The position numbers and the translations under genes are program-made. Below are positions 41,445 through 48,954 of a DNA stretch of 64,000 nt, piece after piece. The stretch lies in assembly GCF_036880965.1 (NCBI RefSeq), contig NZ_JBAJMV010000001.1, positions 372,001 to 436,000 of the forward strand, read 5' to 3'. This DNA comes from JAUASW01 sp036880965 (GTDB lineage: Bacteria > Pseudomonadota > Gammaproteobacteria > Burkholderiales > Burkholderiaceae_C). The number at the start of each line of letters is the position of its first letter. Position 1 is the first letter of the stretch. The notes beneath the pieces are model-generated. The model ran no database searches and had not been told where the DNA came from. It was given only the letters and a program-made list of their open reading frames with translations.

Positions 41445-43241
41445 ATGTTCAGATATGTCGCCCTCGCCTGGAAAGAGTCGTCGCCAGAAGCTGCTGCCGT
41501 GGCTCAGCGCTTCAGCCTAGGGTGGCAGCAGAACGCCGACTGGAATGCCGCCCTGCTGCGACCGGGCCTTCATGTTTTCGCGACGGGAACAAGGCCAGGC
41601 ATCAACGAGGTTTGGCCGCTGCAAGGCGGGCTGGGGGTGGTTTTCGGCAAGTTGTTTCGACGCGCGGAGCTCGATTCGACCGCAGCGCCCAGCGCAAGCA
41701 TCAACTGCACGGACGCGGCCAGCATTCTCGAAAGCAGCGGCCGCGTCCTGGTGGACCGCTACTGGGGCCGCTACGTGGCACTTCTTCGGAATGCCGCAGG
41801 GGACAACCTGGTCATGCGAGATCCGAGCGGGACCTTGCCCTGCTTCCGGTTCCGATATCAGGGCGTCTCGATCGTCTTCTCCTGGCTTGAGGATGCCTTG
41901 CAGATGCTTGGTCCCTCGGAGCGCCCCACTGTCAATTGGAATGTCCTGACGGCTCAGATGCTACGTGGCCCGCTGGGTGGTCGTGAGACAGCACTGGCCG
42001 GCATTTCGCAAGTCCTCCCCGGCGAGATTCTCGACCTCGACACGGATCGATCGGTCCTGCTTTGGAGCGCCGTGGATATCGCCCGAACGCCGACAAGGTA
42101 CGACATCGCCGAAGCGAGCCACCTGCTGGGTCAGGCCGTGCGGTCCTGCACGCGTGCGTGGGCGTCGTGCTACGACAGCCTGCTGCTTCGCCTGTCCGGC
42201 GGCGTCGATTCGTCAATCCTTCTCTGCTGCCTGGCCCCTGGCAGCACGCCTGCCGACGTGATCTGCGTCAACTACCACTCGCCAGGCGCCGACAGCGACG
42301 AACGTCCCTATGCGCTGATGGCCGCGAGCCGGGTCGGGCGCGACCTGCTGCTGAGCGAGCGCAACCTGGGGTTCCGGATCGAGCGCGTACTGCAAATTGC
42401 CCGCATGCCGAACCCGGTCACCTATGTGGGCGGCATGAACACCGCCACTGACGCAAGGCTGGCGTCCGCCCACGCCGCAAGCGCAATGTTCACCGGCGCG
42501 GGAGGCGATGCGCTGTTTTATGAGTTGCCCCGCTGGTGGCCTGCAGCAGACTACCTGCACGACAACGGCCTTGATGCTGGGTTGCCGGCTGCCGCACTCG
42601 ACGCAGCCCGGCTGGGAAAGTTGTCCGTTTGGCGCACGCTTGCGCTGGCTGTGCGAGAGCGCATGCGCCCCGATCTGTCGGCGAGGTTGCCAAGAATGCA
42701 GCACCCCTTGCTGGATCGCGACTGGATATCGGCACACGCGGATGACCAGCGCTACATGCATCCAGCACTGCCCGAGGGGGCCCTCCTCCTGCCGATCGGC
42801 AAGTACATGCAGACCGTGGCGCTGATGCATCCCGTCGGCTACTACGACCCCTTCGAACAGGCATTGGCGCCGGAACTGGTCTACCCCCTGCTTTCACAGC
42901 CACTGGTGGAGCTGTGCCTTCGACTGCCGACCTATGTGCTGGCGCACGGCGGACGGGGACGGGCCCTGGCCCGGACCGCGTTCGCGGCGGATCTGCCACC
43001 GCAAATCGCCAACCGCCGCTCCAAAGGCGGGATGGAGGAACACATCAAGGCCGTGCTGGACACCAACATCGATCTCGTGAGGGATCTGCTGCTTGAAGGT
43101 GAACTCAGCCGCCGCGGCATCCTTGACCGACGCAAGGTAGATGAGCTTTTGTCCGGTAGACCGACGACGTTGACCTGTTCTCCCAGCCAGATCCATGGCC
43201 TGGTCGCCGTCGAGGCCTGGCTCTCCCGCTGGACGCAGTAG
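41445..43241 (+). CDS. Lasso peptide cyclase (C protein, asparagine-synthetase-like)
   Basis: 598 residues from ATG 41445; a TTG at 41418 would overlap the B gene and adds no family sequence. The N-terminal glutaminase-type domain is degenerate and lacks the catalytic Cys2. The synthetase domain has the PP-loop ATP motif SGGVDSS at residues 251-257 and 'FTGAGGDALFYELPRWWPAA', then 'YYDPFEQ', 'PLLSQPLVELCLRLP' and 'RRSKGGMEEH' near the C-terminus. It adenylates the Glu9 side chain and closes the isopeptide bond with Gly1. Immediately upstream of the exporter gene. Confidence 0.93.
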   Translation: MFRYVALAWKESSPEAAAVAQRFSLGWQQNADWNAALLRPGLHVFATGTRPGINEVWPLQGGLGVVFGKLFRRAELDSTAAPSASINCTDAASILESSGRVLVDRYWGRYVALLRNAAGDNLVMRDPSGTLPCFRFRYQGVSIVFSWLEDALQMLGPSERPTVNWNVLTAQMLRGPLGGRETALAGISQVLPGEILDLDTDRSVLLWSAVDIARTPTRYDIAEASHLLGQAVRSCTRAWASCYDSLLLRLSGGVDSSILLCCLAPGSTPADVICVNYHSPGADSDERPYALMAASRVGRDLLLSERNLGFRIERVLQIARMPNPVTYVGGMNTATDARLASAHAASAMFTGAGGDALFYELPRWWPAADYLHDNGLDAGLPAAALDAARLGKLSVWRTLALAVRERMRPDLSARLPRMQHPLLDRDWISAHADDQRYMHPALPEGALLLPIGKYMQTVALMHPVGYYDPFEQALAPELVYPLLSQPLVELCLRLPTYVLAHGGRGRALARTAFAADLPPQIANRRSKGGMEEHIKAVLDTNIDLVRDLLLEGELSRRGILDRRKVDELLSGRPTTLTCSPSQIHGLVAVEAWLSRWTQ

Positions 43242-43271
43242 CGAAGCCGTCCCCACCGGAAAAGTGCCGTC

Positions 43272-45098
43272 ATGCCGTCACTGAAAGAGTTCTGCTCCGC
43301 CCTTCGGCTGCTGTTCGATGGAATGAATCCGGGCATGGTCCGACGCATCGCTGCGGCTAACGCAATGGCTCTGGCAGGCGGCGTCCTTGCCGGCATTGCG
43401 CCGCTGATGCTCAAGCAGATGATTGATACCGCGAGCGGTGGCGGCAGTACTCAGGCGCCCCACACCACCTTGACGGGACTTGGCATCGCAGGCTTTGGCT
43501 TCGCATACCTGCTATGTCTCAGCATCGGCCGCCTCGTCACCGAAATCCGCCCCCTGCTCATCGGGACTGTGGAGCAAGGCCTCTACGCGGGGCTGCGCCT
43601 GCGCTACTTCAAGCACCTGCTCGACTTGCCCTTGAGCTTTCATCTGGCCCGGCGAAGTGGGGCCTTGGGACACAGCCTGCTGCAGGCCGTTTCAGGCTAT
43701 CAGATCATTCTCTCCAGCCTCGTCAATGGCGTCGTGCCCGTGATGGTCGAGAGCGTGACCGTCGCGCTCGTACTGGTCTCACTCGGCCTTCCCGCAATGA
43801 CGGCAAGCTTTGCAATGACCGCGGTCGCGCTCTCGATCGCCATCAGCCTGCGCATGGCCCGGCTGCGCGCAACCGCACGTGCCGTTTCGCAGGCAACCAT
43901 CGACGCCCACTCGCATCTGGCCGACAGCTTGATCAACTACGAACCCATCAAGTGCTTCGGCGCCGAGCGCAGCACCGTCGATCGCTTCGCGCAACTCTCT
44001 CGCGCCCTGGAAGCGTGCTGGATGCGCCTGCATCGGACGCGCACGGCCATAGGTGTCGCGGTCACTGTGATCTTCACCCTGAGCCTGGCCACATCCCTCG
44101 CCATCTCCGTGCACGCGGTGTCCCAAGGGACGCTCACAGTTGGGGGCTTCGTGCTGGCCAACCTCTACATGCTGCAGATGGTTCGCCCACTTGAGATGCT
44201 GTGCAGCGCGGTGCGCGACGTGTCCCAAGGACTCGCCTTCGTCCGTCCCCTGATCGAGATTCTTCAAACGCCAACTGAGGCAATGCAGGAGAGGCAGCAC
44301 GCAGTCGACACTGACTCCCGTTACGGCGATCACGCGATTGATGACCCGGAAGCTGGGCGCCGAGCTGTGACCGTGAGTTTTCGGGGCGTCCGACTGGCGT
44401 TCGACGGTGGCCGACCGGTGTTGAATGACTTCACTCTGGAAGTGCCGGCGGGCCGATCCATCGCCGTCGTCGGCGCGAGCGGTTGCGGCAAATCGTCCCT
44501 TGTGCGACTCCTGCTCCGACTTTGCGAACCCGACGCCGGCAGCATCGCGCTCAACGGCATTCCGATCAACACCCTTCCAGTGGCCCAGCTTCGATCAATG
44601 ATTGCCGTCGTGCCGCAGGACCTGGCGCTGTTCAACAACTCCATCGCTGCAAACATCGGTCTTGGCCTGGAAAGCGCAACGCCTTTGCAGATCGAGAATG
44701 CCGCGCGTCTGGCCGGCCTGCACGGCTTCGTTGCCGCCCTCCCCTGTGGCTACAACACGGCCATTGGCGAGCGCGGACTCAAACTCTCAGGGGGCGAGCG
44801 CCAGCGGATTGCGATCGCGCGCGCGATCCTGAAAGACCCGTTGGTGTATGTGTTCGACGAGGCGACTTCGATGCTCGACGGCCCGACGGAACGCGCGATC
44901 CTGCAGAACATCAAGGCGATCTCAGTCGGCCGCACCACAATCACAATCGCCCACCGGCTCACGGCGATCCAGCATGCCGATGAGATCGCCGTACTGGCAG
45001 AGGGCAGGATCGTCGAGCGAGGCGACCACGCACGGCTGCTCGCCCGCGGCGGTATCTACGCCTCAATGTGGCATGGACAGCAGACAACCTGTTGCTGA
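43272..45098 (+). CDS. Lasso peptide ABC exporter/immunity protein (D protein)
   Basis: 608 residues from ATG 43272. A six-helix membrane domain (first helices near residues 26-45 and 68-88) is fused to an ATPase with Walker A GASGCGKSS, Q-loop 'VVPQDLALFNN', signature LSGGERQRI and Walker B 'VYVFDEATSMLD'. It resembles Atm1/HlyB-type half-transporters, and like other lasso D proteins lacks an N-terminal peptidase domain. It should export the mature peptide and protect the producer. It ends the biosynthetic operon, 30 bases after the cyclase. Confidence 0.92.
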   Translation: MPSLKEFCSALRLLFDGMNPGMVRRIAAANAMALAGGVLAGIAPLMLKQMIDTASGGGSTQAPHTTLTGLGIAGFGFAYLLCLSIGRLVTEIRPLLIGTVEQGLYAGLRLRYFKHLLDLPLSFHLARRSGALGHSLLQAVSGYQIILSSLVNGVVPVMVESVTVALVLVSLGLPAMTASFAMTAVALSIAISLRMARLRATARAVSQATIDAHSHLADSLINYEPIKCFGAERSTVDRFAQLSRALEACWMRLHRTRTAIGVAVTVIFTLSLATSLAISVHAVSQGTLTVGGFVLANLYMLQMVRPLEMLCSAVRDVSQGLAFVRPLIEILQTPTEAMQERQHAVDTDSRYGDHAIDDPEAGRRAVTVSFRGVRLAFDGGRPVLNDFTLEVPAGRSIAVVGASGCGKSSLVRLLLRLCEPDAGSIALNGIPINTLPVAQLRSMIAVVPQDLALFNNSIAANIGLGLESATPLQIENAARLAGLHGFVAALPCGYNTAIGERGLKLSGGERQRIAIARAILKDPLVYVFDEATSMLDGPTERAILQNIKAISVGRTTITIAHRLTAIQHADEIAVLAEGRIVERGDHARLLARGGIYASMWHGQQTTCC

Positions 45099-45359
45099 AA
45101 ATGTCCATGGCGGCCCAACTTAAACCAAATGGCCTCCACGAAACCCGGGGCAATTCAGTCCAGTTGCTACCGAATTAGATGGGCACGAGCGCCCGAAACA
45201 CGCAATAGGCGAGAGCATGTAGCGGCTACGGCCATTGACTACGTCGAGCTGACTGACGCCAGCCGCTTTCATTGCGGACTTTGTTTGCAGAGCCGAGCGC
45301 TTGCGCGGTCCGCGAATCGGGAGTCAACATCTCGGATGCGTGCAGCGACAATGGCAGCC
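45099..45359. other. Intergenic region after the lasso exporter gene
   Basis: 261 bases with no clear gene or T-tailed hairpin. It presumably holds the promoter of the LysR gene that follows. Confidence 0.4.
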
Positions 45360-46262
45360 ATGAGCCGCACCTCCGCTTTTGATTGGGACGACCTGCGTAT
45401 TGCCCTCGCCATCATGGAGAGTGGCACCTTGTCCGGCGCGGCTGCCACGCTGCATGTCAGCCATCCAACGCTGTCGCGCCGTCTGCAGCTGATGGAGCGG
45501 CGGCTCGGAACGCGCTTGTTCGAGCGCACCCCGGGTGGCTTGAGGCCGACAGAGGCGGGCGAAGAAGTCAGGGCGCTGGCGCTTCGCTTTCGAGACGAGG
45601 TCGCCAGCCTGGAGCGTCGTATTGGCGGGCGCGACGAGGGCCATGACGGGCCGGTGCGCGTCACGGCGCCGGATGCGGTCTCCGAGTACCTGCTGCCCGA
45701 CGTGCTGGCCGCCGTCTGCCGGGCGCATGCCGGGCTGCAGCTTGAGCTGCATGTGTCGAACGACGTGATCTCGCTGGCGCAGCGCGAGGCGGACATCGCA
45801 CTTCGCGTGACCCGGGCGCCGCAGGAGACGCTGCGCGGACGCGAGGTGGGCACCGTGGCGATGGCGGTCTATGCGCCGCGTCAGTTGGCCGGGACGCGCG
45901 ATGCGTCGACGCCGCCGGCCCGTCTGCCCTGGGTTGGCTTCGACGCAGGCCTGGCCTGCAGTGCGCCCGGAAGCTGGCTGGCGCGCAACGTCGCTGCCGA
46001 CGAGGTGCGGTTTCGCGCGAACACCTTGCTCGGCGCCGCGCAGGCGGCGCGCGCGGGAATCGGCTGCGCCGTGTTGCCCTGCTTCGTTGGCGGGTCGATC
46101 CCGGAGCTGGTACGGCTCGGTCCGCCGCTGGACGAGCTGGCACAGCCGCTGTGGCTGTTGATGCACGAGGATGTCGCTCGCGTGCCGCGCATGCGCCGTG
46201 CGAGCGCGGCGCTGGCCGAGGAGATCGCGCGATCGTCCCGGCTGATGTCAGGCCTCAACTGA
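45360..46262 (+). CDS. LysR-family transcriptional regulator
   Basis: 300 residues from ATG 45360. The N-terminal winged helix 'DDLRIALAIMESGTLSGAAA' plus 'HVSHPTLSRRLQLMERRLGT' and 'PTEAGEEV' is clear. The effector-binding half ends 'RSSRLMSGLN'. It lies tail-to-tail with the GST gene, overlapping its 3' end by 15 bases. The longer upstream frame has no family sequence. Whether it controls the GST gene or the lasso genes is open. Confidence 0.88.
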   Translation: MSRTSAFDWDDLRIALAIMESGTLSGAAATLHVSHPTLSRRLQLMERRLGTRLFERTPGGLRPTEAGEEVRALALRFRDEVASLERRIGGRDEGHDGPVRVTAPDAVSEYLLPDVLAAVCRAHAGLQLELHVSNDVISLAQREADIALRVTRAPQETLRGREVGTVAMAVYAPRQLAGTRDASTPPARLPWVGFDAGLACSAPGSWLARNVAADEVRFRANTLLGAAQAARAGIGCAVLPCFVGGSIPELVRLGPPLDELAQPLWLLMHEDVARVPRMRRASAALAEEIARSSRLMSGLN

Positions 46263-46946
46263 GGTCGACTCGACGGCGGCTGCCGCGAGTCGTGCCATGT
46301 AGGAACCCCGCCCGGCCAGATAGCGCAGGAAGACCTGCCCGTAGTCGGGCACGACGGCCGCGTGCACGCTCGGCCTCGCTGCCAGCTGGAGACGATAGGC
46401 GGCTGTTGCAGGCAGCCCTTGGAGAAGCCGAAAGTCCGCCAGCAGATCAAAGGTCTCCAGCAGCCGGAAGATGGGCGCGAATGCGGCGTCGACCAGGCCG
46501 AAGCGTTCGCCATCGAAGTACGGCCCCGCGCCAGCCAGCTGGCTTTCGAGCCGCGCAAAGCGCCCGGCGAGCTCCGCACGCTTGCGCTCGAAGGCGGCCT
46601 CGTCCGGGGCCATGTAGAAGCCGAACACGTCGGCGATCACGGTCGAGGCGAACTCGGCCCAGGCGCGGTGGCGAGCGCGATCCAGCGGCTGGGCCGGCCA
46701 CATGGGCGCCTGGCCGATGGCCGCCTCTTCGATGTACTCGCAGATGACGGCCGTTTCAAAGACAGCGGTGCCGCCCACGCGCAGCACCGGCACCTTGCCC
46801 AGCGGCGAGAGCTGGATGAACCAAGCCGGCTTGTCGGCGAGATCGATGTAGGTTCGCCGGGCTTGCAGGCCCTTCTCGGCGAGCTGGATGGCCGCCCGCT
46901 GGGTGAACGGGCAAAGGATGTTGCTGATGAGTTCAAAGTGGTGCAT
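46248..46946 (-). CDS. Glutathione S-transferase family protein
   Basis: 232 residues from ATG 46946. The thioredoxin-like N-terminal domain starts 'FELISNILCPFTQRAAIQLA', with the C-P-F-T motif, and has 'GKVPVLRVGGTAVFETAVIC' (cis-Pro and the Glu-Thr/Ser glutathione contact). An all-helical C-terminal domain follows. Soluble GSTs of this type conjugate or reduce electrophiles. The gene is between LysR and the toxin-antitoxin pair, and a link with the lasso locus is not apparent. Confidence 0.88.
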   Translation of the reverse strand: MHHFELISNILCPFTQRAAIQLAEKGLQARRTYIDLADKPAWFIQLSPLGKVPVLRVGGTAVFETAVICEYIEEAAIGQAPMWPAQPLDRARHRAWAEFASTVIADVFGFYMAPDEAAFERKRAELAGRFARLESQLAGAGPYFDGERFGLVDAAFAPIFRLLETFDLLADFRLLQGLPATAAYRLQLAARPSVHAAVVPDYGQVFLRYLAGRGSYMARLAAAAVESTSVEA

Positions 46947-47306
46947 GCCAGGTCCTTGTGGATGAGCACACGACCTTACGCACCGCCTGCACGTGGCACC
47001 ATCGAAAGCTTGTGCAGGCCACTGTGCGAAAACTTGCAGTGGCTGGCGCGCGCTCACGTGCGACGACTGGAAGAGGTGCCCATTGACCATCCGGAGCAAG
47101 ACATGGCCCGCTTCTCCAGCGCAGTGGCAAGCGAAATCCTTGCCGTGACCGCAGGCCGACGACAACGTATCCAGGCATGGCAGGGGCCGCAGCACCACAT
47201 CTGTCAATTGCGATGCAAGCTGGATGCAATACCAGCCCCGCCATCCGCAGCCGCTTGAAAACTGTCAGAAACTCGTTCATACTTCTACCAGTTGAAAGCC
47301 ATCCCC
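46947..47306 (+). promoter_or_regulatory. Intergenic region with a candidate promoter of the AbiE operon
   Basis: 360 bases between the divergent GST gene and abiEi. A sigma70-like pair TTGAAA (47255-47260) and CATACT (47278-47283), 17 bases apart, lies 23 bases before the abiEi start. AbiEi antitoxins autoregulate their operon, so repeats here may be operators; no strong inverted pair is obvious. Confidence 0.5.
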
Positions 47307-47903
47307 ATGCAAACCCTCGCCAAACAGGTTCTGGAGCACGCCGCCGGATTGCCGGAAGGCACCCCCTTGGTCGCGAAGGAACTGCTGCATCTGGGAAGCC
47401 GGGCCGCGGTGGACCAGGTTCTGTCCCGCCTTGTGCAACGCGGCACACTGCTGCGCGCTGGCCGCGGCATCTATGTCCTGCCGATTGAGAGCCGGTTCGG
47501 TTCCAGGGCCCCTTCGACCGCCAAGATGGTCGAAGGGCTGGCGAGCCAGCGCGCGGAAACCATCGTGTCGCATGGTGCGGCGGCGGCCAACGCACTGGGC
47601 CTCACCACCCAAGTGCCGATGCGGGCCGTCTACCTGACGTCCGGCCCCAGCCGCCGCTTGAAGCTGGGCGCCCAGACGGTGGAGCTTCGGCATGCGCCGG
47701 TGTGGCAGTTGATCTTTCCTGGCCGAGCCGCCGGCGACCTGGTGCGGGCCCTGGCCTGGCTGGGGCCGGAGAAGGCCGGCGAAGCGCTGCGGGCATTGCG
47801 CGCCAAACTGCCGCCGTCCGAGATGAAGGAAGTGGTAGCTGCACGTGCGCGCCTGCCGACGTGGATGGCGCAGGAGGTCAGCGCCCTGGTACAGCATGGT
47901 TGA
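47307..47903 (+). CDS. abiEi: AbiEi-family antitoxin
   Basis: 198 residues from ATG 47307; a TTG at 47292 is less likely. The N-terminal winged helix 'VAKELLHLGSRAAVDQVLSR' and 'LVQRGTLLRAGRGIYVLP' binds the operon promoter in known members (DUF6088/AbiEi_4 type). The C-terminal part carries 'VEGLASQRAETIVSHGAAAA' and 'VYLTSGPSRRLKLGAQ', the antitoxin domain. It forms a type IV toxin-antitoxin unit with the next gene, which it overlaps by eight bases. The pair lies inside the broader lasso locus. Confidence 0.9.
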   Translation: MQTLAKQVLEHAAGLPEGTPLVAKELLHLGSRAAVDQVLSRLVQRGTLLRAGRGIYVLPIESRFGSRAPSTAKMVEGLASQRAETIVSHGAAAANALGLTTQVPMRAVYLTSGPSRRLKLGAQTVELRHAPVWQLIFPGRAAGDLVRALAWLGPEKAGEALRALRAKLPPSEMKEVVAARARLPTWMAQEVSALVQHG

Positions 47904-48918
47904 GTTCTTCCAGCTCTCGGCCAACGAGCGCCTGGAGGCACTCGCGCAGGCCGCCGATGCGTCCGGCCGCCCTCCCCACCTCCTTGAAAAGGACGTTTGG
48001 GTCGTGTGGTCGCTGCGACATGTCTTCGCCGCGCCCTATGCGCCTCACCTTGTCTTCAAGGGTGGCACCTCCTTGTCGAAGGCCTATGGCGTCATCCAGC
48101 GGTTCTCAGAGGACGTGGATCTCACCTATGACATTCGCGCCATCGCCGGCGATCTGATCGGCGATGCGGGCACGCCGCTCCCGGCCACCAAGAGTCAGGA
48201 GAAGAGGTGGAGCAAGGAAATACGCACCCGCCTGGCCCACTGGGTGGCGGCCGAAGTCGTCCCGCGGCTGCAGCAGGACCTGCAGCAGCATGGCCTGCCG
48301 GCCACAGCCCGGGCAGAAGACGACAAGGTGTTCATCGACTACACGCCACTGGTCTCGGGAACGGGCTACGTGCCGCCGGCCGTCATGCTCGAATTCGGCG
48401 CTCGATCCACGGGCGAGCCGTCAGAGCAGCGCGCCGTTGTCTGCGATGCCGCCGCTCATTTGCAGGGCGTGAAGTTCCCCGAGGCGACGCCGCAGGTGAT
48501 GCGCGCCGAACGGACCTTCTGGGAGAAGGCCACAGCGATTCACGTTTTCTGCGCTCAAGGGGTTTTTCGGGGCGGCGACCGGTTCGCCCGCCACTGGCAT
48601 GACGTGACCCGCTTGGACGCCGCAGGTATTGCAGACCTAGCCATCCAGGACACCGCGCTGGCGAAGGCGGTGGCGGATCACAAGAGCATCTTCTTCGCAG
48701 AGAAGGGTCCGGACGGCCAGTCGATCGACTACCAAGCTGCGGTCTCGGGAGGTCTGAAACTCGTCCCCGACGACAGTGCCTTGGCCAAGTTGGCCACCGA
48801 CTACCAACACATGGTTGACGACGGCCTGTTTCTCGATGAGGTCGAGTCCTTCGATGCCCTCCTCCATCAATGCCGAAGCATTCAAGAGAAAGCGAACGCG
48901 GCAAGCCGCCAGCTGTGA
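47896..48918 (+). CDS. abiEii: AbiEii-family nucleotidyltransferase toxin
   Basis: 340 residues from ATG 47896. The nucleotidyltransferase site 'FKGGTSLSKAYG' and 'RFSEDVDLTYD' supplies the GGTS and the D-x-D acidic pair, and 'HLLEKDVWVVW' precedes it, as in AbiEii/MenT-type proteins. 'MRAERTFWEKATAIH' matches the conserved C-terminal helix. Such enzymes add nucleotides to tRNA 3' ends and arrest growth. It ends 36 bases from the convergent lasso isopeptidase gene. Confidence 0.92.
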   Translation: MVEFFQLSANERLEALAQAADASGRPPHLLEKDVWVVWSLRHVFAAPYAPHLVFKGGTSLSKAYGVIQRFSEDVDLTYDIRAIAGDLIGDAGTPLPATKSQEKRWSKEIRTRLAHWVAAEVVPRLQQDLQQHGLPATARAEDDKVFIDYTPLVSGTGYVPPAVMLEFGARSTGEPSEQRAVVCDAAAHLQGVKFPEATPQVMRAERTFWEKATAIHVFCAQGVFRGGDRFARHWHDVTRLDAAGIADLAIQDTALAKAVADHKSIFFAEKGPDGQSIDYQAAVSGGLKLVPDDSALAKLATDYQHMVDDGLFLDEVESFDALLHQCRSIQEKANAASRQL

Positions 48919-48954
48919 ACGCCTGATACGCCGACATGGCCGAAATCTCAGGCC

